From the NCBI RefSeq assembly GCF_009769385.1, contig NZ_ML775963.1:62001-126000 (forward strand): a stretch of DNA of 64,000 nucleotides, read 5' to 3'. Each line of letters opens with the position of its first letter. Positions within the stretch are counted from its first letter, which is position 1. The DNA is from Saccharothrix deserti (GTDB taxonomy: Bacteria; Actinomycetota; Actinomycetes; Mycobacteriales; Pseudonocardiaceae). Both the position numbers and the translations under genes were made by a program. The notes under the pieces were generated by a model. The model was not told where the DNA came from and did no database searches. It saw only the letters and a program-made list of their open reading frames with translations. Shown here piece by piece: positions 49,499 to 57,181 of this stretch.

Positions 49499-50737
49499 TC
49501 ATCCTCTTTGGGCGAGGAAGCTGACCATGACCTCTTCGCCGACCGACACGTCCGTCACGTCCTCGTCGACCATGATCAGGCAGTTCGCCTCGGCCAACGA
49601 CGCCAGCAAGTGCGACCCGGAAGTACCCAGCGGCTGCACCAGGTACTCGCCGTTGTCCGCGTCGCGCAGCAGCTGGCCGCGCAGGTAGCCGCGCCGCCCC
49701 TTGGTCGAGGTCAGCGGCGACAGCAGCCGCGCGCTGACCGCCCGCCGGTACGGGTTGCGCTTGCCCAGCGCGGCCCGGATCAGCGGGCGCACCAGCACTT
49801 CGAAAACGACGAGCGCGCTCATCGGGTTCGCGGGCAGCAGGAACGTCGGCACGGCGTCCGGCCCGAGCCGGCCGAAGCCCTGCACCGAGCCGGGGTGCAT
49901 GGCCACGCGGGTCACGTCGACGTCGCCGAGATCGGCCAGCGCGGCACGCACCTCGTCGCCGATGACGCCCCCGACGCCACCCGCGACGACCACGATCTCC
50001 GACAGCAGGAGCCTGCCCTCGACGACCTCGCGCATCCGGCGCGGGTCCGACGACTGGATGCCGACCCGGCTGACCTCGGCGCCCGCGTCCCGCGCGGCGG
50101 CGGCCAGCGCGTAGGAGTTGACGTCGTAGACCTGCCCCTGGCCGGGGGTGCGGTCGACGTCGACCAGCTCCTCGCCGATCGAGATCACCGACACCCGCGG
50201 CCGGGGGTGGACCAGCACCTTGTTCCGGCCGACCGCGGCGAGCAGGCCGACCTGGGCGGCGCCGATGGACGCGCCGCGGCGCACCGCGACGTCACCGGTC
50301 TGCACGTCCTCGCCGGTGCGCCGCACGTACGCCGCGGACGGCACGGAACGCTGGACGGTCACCTTCGCCGGGTGCCCGTCGCTGTCGCCCCGGTCGGTGT
50401 AGGCCAAGGGCACCACGGCGTCGGCCAGGGTGGGCAGCGGCGCGCCGGTCGCGACCCGGACCGCCTGACCGGGCTGCAACCGTCTCGGCTGGCGCGATCC
50501 GGCGGGGATCTCGCCGACCACGGGGAGCGTGACCGGTTCCTCGTTGGCGGCCTGCACGTCGACGCTGCGCACGGCGTAGCCGTCGACCGCCGCCTGGTCG
50601 AAACCGGGCAACGCGCGCTCGGCGACGACCTCCTCGGCGCAGAGCAGGCCCTGCGACTCGGAGATCGCCACCCGCACGGGGGCGGGCCGCACGGCGGCGG
50701 CGACCACCCTGGCGAGCTGCTCGTCCACTGACCTCAT
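49499..50737 (-). CDS. glp: MoeA-like gephyrin homologue (Glp)
   Basis: A 412-residue MoeA/gephyrin family protein: LPGFDQAAVDGYAVRS, IPAGSRQPRRLQPGQAVRV, ATGAPLPTLADAVVPL, TGEDVQTGDVAVRRG, GEELVDVDRTPGQGQVYDVN and FLLPANPMSALVVFEVLVRP. MoeA inserts molybdate into molybdopterin. In Actinobacteria a homologue next to galU and glpR instead binds FtsZ and GlpR at the septum. Which role dominates here cannot be read, though the glpR neighbour favours the division role. ATG 50737 follows GAGGGT. galU is 14 bp upstream. Confidence 0.88.
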   Translation of the reverse strand: MRSVDEQLARVVAAAVRPAPVRVAISESQGLLCAEEVVAERALPGFDQAAVDGYAVRSVDVQAANEEPVTLPVVGEIPAGSRQPRRLQPGQAVRVATGAPLPTLADAVVPLAYTDRGDSDGHPAKVTVQRSVPSAAYVRRTGEDVQTGDVAVRRGASIGAAQVGLLAAVGRNKVLVHPRPRVSVISIGEELVDVDRTPGQGQVYDVNSYALAAAARDAGAEVSRVGIQSSDPRRMREVVEGRLLLSEIVVVAGGVGGVIGDEVRAALADLGDVDVTRVAMHPGSVQGFGRLGPDAVPTFLLPANPMSALVVFEVLVRPLIRAALGKRNPYRRAVSARLLSPLTSTKGRRGYLRGQLLRDADNGEYLVQPLGTSGSHLLASLAEANCLIMVDEDVTDVSVGEEVMVSFLAQRG

Positions 50738-50751
50738 GTGTTGACCCTCGT

Positions 50752-51633
50752 TCAGGCGTTGCCGAGGCGTTCCCGCAACCACTCCCGCAGCTCGGGCCCG
50801 TAGTCCGGGTGCTCGAGTGCGAAGTCAACCGCAGCTTTGAGGAATCCACCCGGATTCCCCAGGTCGTGTCGCCCACCGCGGTGGACGACGACGTGCACCG
50901 GGTGGCCCTCCTTGATCAGCAGCGCGATGGCGTCGGTGAGCTGGAGCTCGCCGCCCGCGCCCAGCGTGATGCGCTTGAGGGCGTCGAAGATCGCCCGGTC
51001 GAGGAGGTAGCGGCCGGCCGCGGCGAACGTGGACGGCGCGTCCTCGGGCTTCGGCTTCTCGACCATGCCGACGACCCGCTTGACGTCGTCGTCACCGGTG
51101 TCCCTGACGTCGAAGACGCCGTAGGCGGAGATCTGGTCCCTGGGGATGTCGAACGCGCACAGCACGCTGCCGCCGTGCTTCTCGCGGACCGCGGCCATCG
51201 TCTTGAGCACGCCGGTGGGCAGCACGAGGTCGTCCGGCAGGAGGACGGCGACGGCCTCGTCCGCGCCGGTCAGGTTGCCCTCGGCGCAGCCGACCGCGTG
51301 GCCCAGGCCCAGGGCCTTGTCCTGGATGGCGGTCTCCACGGTGAGCAGGTTCTGGGCGCGGCGGACCTTGGCGACCAGGTCGGTCTTGCCGCGTCCTTCG
51401 AGCGTCGCCTCCAGCTCCGGCTGCGGGCGGAAGTACTCGGCCACCGCGTCCTTGCCGGGCGAGGTCACGATCACGAGCCTCGTCGCGCCCGCTTCGGCGG
51501 CTTCGGTCGCGACGAGTTCGATGCCAGGGGTGTCGACGACCGGCAACAGCTCCTTGGGCACCGCTTTGGTGGTCGGGAGGAAGCGCGTGCCCAGGCCTGC
51601 CGCCGGCACGATTGCTGTCTGGAAGGCGCTCAT
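50752..51633 (-). CDS. galU: UTP-glucose-1-phosphate uridylyltransferase
   Basis: A 293-residue enzyme making UDP-glucose for cell-envelope sugars. It has TAIVPAAGLGTRFLPTTKAV, KELLPVVDTPGIELVATEA, the uridine-binding GLGHAVGCAEGNL, VLLPDDLVLP, VGMVEKPKPEDAPS and GGRHDLGNPGGFLKAAV. It heads the minus-strand galU-glp-rimJ-glpR run, and is divergent from the cyclo-ligase gene, as in mycobacteria. Confidence 0.96.
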   Translation of the reverse strand: MSAFQTAIVPAAGLGTRFLPTTKAVPKELLPVVDTPGIELVATEAAEAGATRLVIVTSPGKDAVAEYFRPQPELEATLEGRGKTDLVAKVRRAQNLLTVETAIQDKALGLGHAVGCAEGNLTGADEAVAVLLPDDLVLPTGVLKTMAAVREKHGGSVLCAFDIPRDQISAYGVFDVRDTGDDDVKRVVGMVEKPKPEDAPSTFAAAGRYLLDRAIFDALKRITLGAGGELQLTDAIALLIKEGHPVHVVVHRGGRHDLGNPGGFLKAAVDFALEHPDYGPELREWLRERLGNA

Positions 51634-51671
51634 GGGCTGCGAGCGTAACGGCGCGCTTAGGGTGACCAGCC

Positions 51672-52235
51672 ATGACGTCCGGTGAACGTAATCGGAAGAC
51701 AACGCTGCGCACACGGTTGCGGGCCGCGCGGCGCGGCGGCGTCGTGCCGGGGATGTCGGCCGAAGTGCTGCTCGCCGTTGCGGCTTTCGGCGTTTCGCCT
51801 GGTGACACCGTGTGCGCGTACGTCGCGTCGGCATCGGAGCCGGGGTCGTTGGAGATGCTGGAGGCGCTGCGGTCGCACGGGTTGCGGGTGCTGCTGCCGG
51901 TGGTCGTCGGGGACGAGTTGGACTGGGCGGTGTACGAGGGGGAGTTGCGGCCGGGCGCGTTCGGGCTGCGGGAGCCGGTGGGGCCGTTGCTGGGTGCGGC
52001 GGCGGTCGGGTCGGCGGCGTTGGTGCTGGTGCCGGCGTTGGCGGTCGATCACGCCGGGGTGCGGCTGGGCAAGGGCGGCGGCTACTACGACCGCGCGTTG
52101 AGGTTGTCCACAGGTCCGCTGGTGGCCCTTGTGCGGGATGAGGAGTTCGTGCCGTCTTTGCCGGCCGAACCGCACGATGTCCGGATGGATGCGGTGTTGA
52201 CGCCCGGATCGGGCTTGGTTCGCCTGCCGTTGTGA
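51672..52235 (+). CDS. 5-formyltetrahydrofolate cyclo-ligase
   Basis: A 187-residue enzyme that converts 5-formyl-THF to methenyl-THF using ATP. The N-terminal basic helix RKTTLRTRLRAARRG and the C-terminal active-site loop GVRLGKGGGYYDRAL are diagnostic. VPALAVDHAGVRLG and DVRMDAVLTP complete the fold. The gene sits divergent from galU and before the FmdB gene, as in M. tuberculosis Rv0992c. Confidence 0.95.
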   Translation: MTSGERNRKTTLRTRLRAARRGGVVPGMSAEVLLAVAAFGVSPGDTVCAYVASASEPGSLEMLEALRSHGLRVLLPVVVGDELDWAVYEGELRPGAFGLREPVGPLLGAAAVGSAALVLVPALAVDHAGVRLGKGGGYYDRALRLSTGPLVALVRDEEFVPSLPAEPHDVRMDAVLTPGSGLVRLPL

Positions 52236-52252
52236 CGTTGACCTGTGATGTT

Positions 52253-52277
52253 TGCGCCACGTATGCCAGGTGGCGCA
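52253..52277. promoter_or_regulatory. Inverted repeat overlapping the promoter of the FmdB gene
   Basis: TGCGCCAC (52253-52260), a 9-bp spacer, GTGGCGCA (52270-52277). It lies 10 bp upstream of the CIRCE element, and between TTGACC (52238-52243) and TATGCC (52262-52267), a plausible -35/-10 pair with 18-bp spacing. It could be a second operator. Confidence 0.5.
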
Positions 52278-52286
52278 TCATCGTTG

Positions 52287-52313
52287 TTGGCACTCGTGAC
52301 GGCGGAGTGCCAA
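52287..52313. promoter_or_regulatory. CIRCE element (HrcA operator)
   Basis: TTGGCACTC (52287-52295), nine-base spacer, GAGTGCCAA (52305-52313). The known CIRCE consensus is TTAGCACTC-N9-GAGTGCTAA, so this is a perfect-arm version with compensating changes. It lies 23 bp before the FmdB start and places the gene under HrcA heat-shock repression. Confidence 0.93.
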
Positions 52314-52336
52314 CCAGGACTCGTGGAGGGCCCACC

Positions 52337-52627
52337 GTGCCGACCTACCAGTACGCCTGCACCGAGTGCGACCACCGGTTCGACGCGGTGCAGTCCTTCT
52401 CGGACTCCGCGCTGACGGAGTGCCCCGAGTGCTCCGGCAAGCTGCGCAAGCTCTACGGCGCGGTCGGCGTCGTGTTCAAGGGCAGCGGCTTCTACCGCAC
52501 CGACAGCCGTTCCTCGTCCACGAAGAGCGAGTCTTCGTCTTCTTCCACCAAGAAGAGCGAGTCGACGTCTGCCGCGTCGTCCTCGTCTTCCACCTCTTCT
52601 TCCACTCCGGCCGCCGCCGCGTCCTGA
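52337..52627 (+). CDS. FmdB family zinc-ribbon protein, Ruc-like redox chaperone
   Basis: A 96-residue protein. The N-terminal zinc ribbon has YACTECDHRFDAVQ and CPECSGKLRKLYG, two CxxC pairs. The hydrophobic GVVFKGSGFYRTDSR follows, then a Ser/Lys-rich disordered tail. It corresponds to M. tuberculosis Rv0991c (Ruc), a heat-induced chaperone activated by oxidation of these cysteines. The CIRCE element directly upstream agrees with that. GTG 52337 has GGAGGG 7 bp before; a longer upstream frame crosses the operators and is rejected. Confidence 0.9.
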   Translation: MPTYQYACTECDHRFDAVQSFSDSALTECPECSGKLRKLYGAVGVVFKGSGFYRTDSRSSSTKSESSSSSTKKSESTSAASSSSSTSSSTPAAAAS

Positions 52628-52634
52628 GTCGTAG

Positions 52635-52670
52635 TTGTCCACAGCCCCCGAGTTGTCCACAGCTCGGGGG
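52635..52670 (+). terminator. Terminator with embedded DnaA boxes
   Basis: CCCCCGAG (52645-52652) and CTCGGGGG (52663-52670) form an 8-bp stem after the FmdB gene. The loop is a DnaA box, TTGTCCACA (52653-52661), and a second one lies at 52635-52643. Confidence 0.65.
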
Positions 52671-52713
52671 TTGGTGCTGTCCCGAGGCCGGGCCGGTCCC
52701 TAGCGTCGAGATC

Positions 52714-53223
52714 ATGCTCCTCCACCTCAGAAGGATCCTGGCGGCCCTGCTGGCCCTCGCGGCGCTGGCGCTGGCCGTGCTGCCGGGCAGCCCGACGGTC
52801 GACGTACTCGTAGCCGCCCACGACCTGGCACCGGGCGTACCGCTGACCGCGGAAGACGTCCGCGTGGTCGCCGTGCCGCCTTCTCTGTCACCCGCCGGGA
52901 CGGTGTCGGAGGCCGACGCGTTGGGCCGCGGGTTGGTGGGCGCGGCGAGAGCGGGCGAGCCACTGACCGACGCCCGCTTGGCCCCGATCGACCCCGGGTT
53001 GTCGTCGGTGGCCGTGCGACTGGCCGACGCCGGGGTCGTCGGGTTGCTGCGGCCGGGGAGCCGGGTGGACGTCGTGGGTGCGGAGTCGCACGTCCTGGCG
53101 GCGAACGCCTCGGTGGTCGCGGTCCGGGAGGGCGAGGTGGTGGTGATCTCCGCGGACCGCGCGGCGGCCCACCGGATAGCCGCCGAGTCCTTGGCCAACC
53201 CCGTGGCCGTGACCCTGCACTGA
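52714..53223 (+). CDS. SAF domain protein (CpaB/RcpC-like)
   Basis: A 169-residue protein with an N-terminal membrane or signal helix (LLALAALALAVLPG) and a SAF domain: VDVLVAAHDLAPGVPLTAED, then ALGRGLVGAARAGEPLTDARL. The rest resembles the C-terminal part of CpaB (RPGSRVDVVGA, VISADRAAAHRIA). CpaB works in Flp/Tad pilus assembly. No other Tad genes are in the window, so the role may differ. The start is ATG 52714; a weak GAG precedes it. Confidence 0.75.
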   Translation: MLLHLRRILAALLALAALALAVLPGSPTVDVLVAAHDLAPGVPLTAEDVRVVAVPPSLSPAGTVSEADALGRGLVGAARAGEPLTDARLAPIDPGLSSVAVRLADAGVVGLLRPGSRVDVVGAESHVLAANASVVAVREGEVVVISADRAAAHRIAAESLANPVAVTLH

Positions 53224-53418
53224 CCGCTTCACCCACACCCGGGCAATCCGCGCGGCGCCCCTTCCCGCTCCCGGCCCGATGACCGCGTCGGCCGTGCCGA
53301 GTGTCCGGTCAGGGGCCCGGTGGGTCGCTCGGTCGCGGGCCGGGATCGGGTGCCGGCGAGTTGCGCGCCAACAGGTGATCGGGGCTGTTTGGCGTCGTGA
53401 GCTGGGGGAATGAGGTTG

Positions 53419-53436
53419 TCATCGGTTGACCGATGA
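53419..53436. promoter_or_regulatory. Short palindrome upstream of the VOC-sigma operon
   Basis: TCATCGG (53419-53425), TTGA, CCGATGA (53430-53436). It lies 79 bp before the VOC start, in an otherwise empty 291-bp gap (53224-53514). Possible operator; no binding protein is identified. Confidence 0.4.
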
Positions 53437-53514
53437 GTTTTCGGCGCGCCTGTCGTTCCACCGGGTACAAGGCACTGCAGGGTGGGCCTCGAGCCCTGAA
53501 TCCAGGAGAGCACC

Positions 53515-53934
53515 GTGGACTGGAAGCTGGAAGTCGTCATCGTCCCCGTGTCCGACGTCGACCGCGCCAAGGCCTTCTACGCCGACACCCTCGGCTTCAA
53601 CGTCGACGTCGACCACCGCGCGGGCGACTCGTTCCGCGTCGTCCAGGTCACGCCGCCCGGCTCGGCGTGCTCACTCACCTTCGGCACGGGGCTGGGCAAC
53701 AGCGGTGCGCCGGGCACGCTGAAGGGCTGCCACTTCGTCGTCCCCGACATCAAGGCCGCCCACGCCCACCTCGAAGCGAACGGCGTCGCCAACAGTGGTC
53801 CGCAGCACTTCCAGGACGGCGTGATGACGCCCGGCCCCGACCCGGAGGACCGCGACTACGGCTCCTACATCTTCTTCGACGACCCGGACGGCAACTCGTG
53901 GGCCGTCCAGCAGGTCAAGCAGTCCGTCCGATGA
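53515..53934 (+). CDS. VOC/glyoxalase superfamily protein
   Basis: A 139-residue vicinal-oxygen-chelate protein: KLEVVIVPVSDVDRAKAFYA, DTLGFNVDVDH, CHFVVPDIKAAHAHLEANGV and FFDDPDGNSWAVQQ. It is of the glyoxalase/bleomycin-resistance type; the metal ligands are not fully typical, and no substrate can be named. GTG start has CAGGAGAGC upstream. Its stop overlaps the sigma factor start (ATGA), a pairing common for this sigma subfamily. Confidence 0.88.
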   Translation: MDWKLEVVIVPVSDVDRAKAFYADTLGFNVDVDHRAGDSFRVVQVTPPGSACSLTFGTGLGNSGAPGTLKGCHFVVPDIKAAHAHLEANGVANSGPQHFQDGVMTPGPDPEDRDYGSYIFFDDPDGNSWAVQQVKQSVR

Positions 53935-54875
53935 TGTTCGAGCAGGCCACCGAGCAGCACCGCCGTGAACTGCACGTCCACTGCTACCGCATGCTCGCCT
54001 CCTACGAAGAGGCCGAGGACGCGGTGCAGGAGGTGTTCCTCCGGGCCTGGCGCGCCCGCGACAAGTTCGACGGCACGAACGTCCGCGCCTGGCTCTACAA
54101 GATCGCCACGAACACCTGCGTCGACCTGATCCGGGCCAAAGCCCGAGCGCCGAAGGCCCAGCCCGAGATCAGCTGGCTCACCCCCTACCCGGACCGCCTG
54201 CTGGACCAGGTCGCGCCGACCGACGACGAGCCGGACGTGGTCGCGGTCGCGCGGGAGACCGTGGAGCTCGCCTTCCTGACCGCCCTCCAGGTCCTCCCCG
54301 CGCGACAGCGCGCCGCACTGCTCGCCCGCGAGGTGCTGGGCATGACGGCGCAGGAGACCGCCGACCTGCTCGACATCAGCGTGCCCGCGGCCAACAGCGC
54401 CCTCCAGCGCGCCCGCGCCACGATGAGGCAGCACCTGCCGTCCCACCGCAACGACTGGACCACCCGGGAACCGAGCCCGCGGGAACGCGAGCTGCTGAGC
54501 CGGTTCATCGACGCCCACCAGCGGTGTGACGCGGCGGCGGCCGTCTCGATCGCCGCCGAGGACCTGCGGATCACCATGCCGCCCATGCCGATGTGCTTCG
54601 ACGGGCTGGACCAGCTCACGCCGCTGCTGGAACGCGCCTTCGGGCCGGACCGGGACGGCGACTGGCTGCTCGTCCCGACCTGGGCCAACCGGATGCCCAC
54701 CGCCGCCAGCTACCTGCGCCGCCCCGGCGACACGGTGTTCCGCGCGTTCAAGTTCGACGTCCTCCGCGTCGAGGGCGACCGGATCGCCGAGATCACCACG
54801 TTCGGACCGGAGATGTTCCACCTGTTCGGCCTACCCCCGACACAGCTACCCGCAGCGTCACCAGCGCAATCCTGA
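53931..54875 (+). CDS. ECF-type sigma factor with SnoaL-like C-terminal domain
   Basis: A 314-residue sigma-70 family factor. Region 2 has RRELHVHCYRMLASYEEAED and AVQEVFLRAWRARDKF; region 4 has LPARQRAALLAREVLGM and DISVPAANSALQRARA. A C-terminal SnoaL/NTF2-like domain (about 180-300) replaces a classical anti-sigma factor, as in the TIGR02960 and ECF41-like groups. It is translationally coupled to the VOC gene upstream, which may give its signal (inference). ATG 53931 and ATG 53934 are both possible starts. Confidence 0.9.
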   Translation: MMFEQATEQHRRELHVHCYRMLASYEEAEDAVQEVFLRAWRARDKFDGTNVRAWLYKIATNTCVDLIRAKARAPKAQPEISWLTPYPDRLLDQVAPTDDEPDVVAVARETVELAFLTALQVLPARQRAALLAREVLGMTAQETADLLDISVPAANSALQRARATMRQHLPSHRNDWTTREPSPRERELLSRFIDAHQRCDAAAAVSIAAEDLRITMPPMPMCFDGLDQLTPLLERAFGPDRDGDWLLVPTWANRMPTAASYLRRPGDTVFRAFKFDVLRVEGDRIAEITTFGPEMFHLFGLPPTQLPAASPAQS

Positions 54876-54923
54876 GCCGTTACCCTCCGCAAGCCCCCAA
54901 TACCCCCGAACGGAGGAGCCAAC

Positions 54924-55322
54924 GTGATCAAGGGCTTCAAGGACTTCCTGATGCGCGGGAACGTGATCGACCTCGCCGTGGCCGTGGTCATCGGCGCCGC
55001 GTTCACCGCCATCGTCACCGCGTTCACCACGAGCGTCATCAAGCCGTTGATCAACGCCCTCGGCGGCACGGAGACCCAGGGCCTGGGCTTCGAGGTCGTG
55101 CCCGGCAAGGAGTCGACCTTCGTCGACCTCAGCACGCTGTTCAACGCGATCATCAGCTTCGTGATCACCGCGGCCGTCGTCTACTTCCTGTTCGTGCTGC
55201 CGATGAACAAGCTGAAGGAGCGTCGCAAGCGCGGCGAGGAGGCCGGTCCGGCCGAGCCCACCGACGTCGAGCTGCTGAAAGAGATCCGCGACCTGCTCGC
55301 GGCCCAGAAGAGCCGCGGCTGA
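54924..55322 (+). CDS. mscL: Large-conductance mechanosensitive channel MscL
   Basis: A 132-residue MscL. The N-terminal amphipathic helix KGFKDFLMRGNVIDLAVAVV continues into TM1 with the pore-lining GAAFTAIV. A periplasmic loop follows, then TM2 (AIISFVITAAVVYFLFVLPM) and a charged C-terminal helix VELLKEIRDLLAA. It opens on osmotic downshock as a homopentamer. GGAGGAG lies just upstream of the GTG start. A bidirectional terminator follows. The neighbourhood with moaB is as in M. tuberculosis Rv0984-Rv0985c. Confidence 0.97.
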   Translation: MIKGFKDFLMRGNVIDLAVAVVIGAAFTAIVTAFTTSVIKPLINALGGTETQGLGFEVVPGKESTFVDLSTLFNAIISFVITAAVVYFLFVLPMNKLKERRKRGEEAGPAEPTDVELLKEIRDLLAAQKSRG

Positions 55323-55339
55323 GCCGCCACGACCATCGC

Positions 55340-55375
55340 CGAATGGGTGTTCAAAAGCTCTCGAACACCCATTCG
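55340..55375. terminator. Bidirectional terminator between mscL and the moaB operon
   Basis: CGAATGGGTGTTC (55340-55352) and GAACACCCATTCG (55363-55375) form a perfect 13-bp stem with a 10-nt loop AAAAGCTCTC. It lies between convergent stops at 55322 and 55382. Confidence 0.88.
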
Positions 55376-55381
55376 CGCCGG

Positions 55382-55570
55382 TCAGCCGCCGTGGTGCGGT
55401 GGCCGGTTCTCCTCGTACCACCGGTCGTCGCGCCCGGACGGGCGCGGTTCGTCCGATGAGGTCTCCGGCAGGACGTCGCCGAACACCTCGGCCAGCCGAC
55501 GACGCCGCGCCGCCTCCTCCGCGGCAGCGGCGGAGGCGCGGGCGTCGGCGTCGTCAGCGGGCTCAGTCAC
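55382..55570 (-). CDS. Small acidic protein downstream of moaB
   Basis: 62 residues, mostly one charged helix (ARASAAAAEEAARRRRLAEV) followed by FGDVLPETSSDEPRP and an aromatic end RDDRWYEENRPPHHGG. The GTG start overlaps the moaB stop by four bases. I have no function for it; similar small proteins with the FGDVLPETT and WYEENRPPHHG motifs recur after moaB in actinobacteria from memory. Confidence 0.75.
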   Translation of the reverse strand: MTEPADDADARASAAAAEEAARRRRLAEVFGDVLPETSSDEPRPSGRDDRWYEENRPPHHGG

Positions 55571-56067
55571 GACTCATCGAGCCCCGACAACTGCTCGATC
55601 ACGTACGGCACCAGCGCAGACAGCGTCGCCATGCCGTCACGCACCGCCGACCGCGACCCGGCCAGGTTCACCACGAGGGTGCTGCCGGACACGCCGACCA
55701 GCCCCCGCGAGATACCCGCGTCGACGGCGCCCGCCGCCAACCCCGAGGCCCGGAGCGCCTCGGCGATACCGCTGATCGGCCGGTCGAGCACGCCCTGTGT
55801 GGCGTCCGGCGTGACGTCGCGCGGCGACACACCCGTGCCGCCGACGGTGACGACCAGGTCGACGCCACCGATGACCGCGGTGTTCAGTGCGGCGCGGATG
55901 CCCACGACCTCACCCTCCACCGCGACGGTGCCGTCGACGATGAACCCTGCTTCCTCCAGCAACTCGGTGACCAGCGGTCCCGTGCTGTCGTCGTGCTCAC
56001 CGTGCGCCACCCGGTCATCCACGATCACGACAAGGGCGCGTCCCAGGCGCTGCGCGCTGCGTTCCAT
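55567..56067 (-). CDS. moaB: MoaB/Mog family molybdopterin adenylyltransferase
   Basis: A 166-residue MogA/MoaB protein: ALVVIVDDRVAHGEHDDSTG, LLEEAGFIVDGTVAVEGE, the MPT-binding VVTVGGTGVSPRDVTPDAT and GISRGLVGVSGSTLVVNLAG. It adenylylates molybdopterin before molybdate insertion. ATG 56067 is chosen; an open frame upstream lacks similarity. It is divergent from the epimerase gene, and its product would serve the molybdopterin oxidoreductase at 62205 (inference). Confidence 0.93.
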   Translation of the reverse strand: MERSAQRLGRALVVIVDDRVAHGEHDDSTGPLVTELLEEAGFIVDGTVAVEGEVVGIRAALNTAVIGGVDLVVTVGGTGVSPRDVTPDATQGVLDRPISGIAEALRASGLAAGAVDAGISRGLVGVSGSTLVVNLAGSRSAVRDGMATLSALVPYVIEQLSGLDES

Positions 56068-56161
56068 GAGCGTCACCGTAGCCAATCGGAGATCTGACGG
56101 TTCCGTGACGTCACGCTGTCGCGGCGGCCGATCCCGCCGAACCGCCCCTAACTTCGGTGAC

Positions 56162-57181
56162 GTGCGCGTTCTCCTCACCGGCGGAGCCGGGTTCATCGGC
56201 TCCCACATCGCCGACCAGCTGGCCGGGCAAGGCCACGACGTCGTCGTGCTCGACGCCTACCTCCCCCAGGCCCACCGGACCCGCCCCGACGGGGTCCACG
56301 ACGTCACCGACCTCGACACGGTCAAGGCCCTCCTCGACGGCGTGGACGTGGTCTGCCACCAGGCGGCGGTCGTCGGCCACGGCCTCGACCCGTCCGACGC
56401 ACCCCTGTACGCCCGCAACAACGACCTCGGCACCGCCGTCCTCCTCGCCGCGATGCACGAGAAGAAAGTGAAACACCTGGTCATGGCCTCCTCGATGGTC
56501 GTGTACGGCGAAGGCCGGTACGAGTGCGCCGAGCACGGGCTCACGCGGGCCGCGCCACGCCGCCAGGCCGACATCGACCGGGGCCGCTACGAACCGCCCT
56601 GCCCGCACTGCGGCGAGCCCCTGGAGCCGCGCCTGGTCCCCGAAGACGCCCCGCTGGACCCCCGGAGCACCTACGCGGCCAGCAAGCTCGCCCAGGAGCA
56701 CTACGCGGCGGCCTGGGCCCGCCAGACGGGCGGCGACGTGTGGGCGCTCAGGTACCACAACGTGTACGGCCCGAGGATGCCCAAGAACACCCCTTACGCG
56801 GGCGTGGCGAGCCTGTTCCGCAGCGCCCTCGAACGCGGCGAGGCGCCCACCGTCCTCGAAGACGGCCGCCAGCGCCGCGACTTCGTGCACGTCACCGACG
56901 TGGCGCGGGCGAACGTCCTGGCGATCCACCAGCCGGGCACCCCCGGCACGCTCACCGCGCTCAACATCTGCTCCGGCGAGCCGCACACCGTCGGCGACCT
57001 CGCCACCCACCTCGCGGAGGCCTGCGGCGGCCCCCGGCCGCGCGTCGTCGGCGGCGCGCGGTCAGCGGACGTCCGGCACGTCGTCGCCGACCCCGCCCGA
57101 GCGCGTGACCTCCTCGGCTTCCGCGCGGAAACGTCGTTCGCGGCGGGTGTCAAGCAGTTCGCAACGGACCCGCTGCGCTGA
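56162..57181 (+). CDS. NAD-dependent epimerase/dehydratase with a zinc-ribbon insertion
   Basis: A 339-residue extended SDR. The NAD loop is [17 protein letters not shown], the active site has SSMVVYGEG and [14 protein letters not shown] (Tyr-x3-Lys), and substrate motifs include [11 protein letters not shown]. Between residues about 120 and 165 an insertion holds CAEHG and CPHCGEP, four likely zinc ligands, not present in GalE. It probably converts a nucleotide sugar for the adjacent glycosyltransferases (inference). The GTG start is 94 bp from the divergent moaB. Its 3' end overlaps the histidine kinase gene by 32 bp. Confidence 0.88.
   Translation: MRVLLTGGAGFIGSHIADQLAGQGHDVVVLDAYLPQAHRTRPDGVHDVTDLDTVKALLDGVDVVCHQAAVVGHGLDPSDAPLYARNNDLGTAVLLAAMHEKKVKHLVMASSMVVYGEGRYECAEHGLTRAAPRRQADIDRGRYEPPCPHCGEPLEPRLVPEDAPLDPRSTYAASKLAQEHYAAAWARQTGGDVWALRYHNVYGPRMPKNTPYAGVASLFRSALERGEAPTVLEDGRQRRDFVHVTDVARANVLAIHQPGTPGTLTALNICSGEPHTVGDLATHLAEACGGPRPRVVGGARSADVRHVVADPARARDLLGFRAETSFAAGVKQFATDPLR

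Noticed and set aside
52232..52336. An upstream start for the FmdB-like gene.
   Set aside because: It would place the CIRCE operator and promoter inside the coding sequence; the zinc-ribbon N-terminus and GGAGGG fit GTG 52337.
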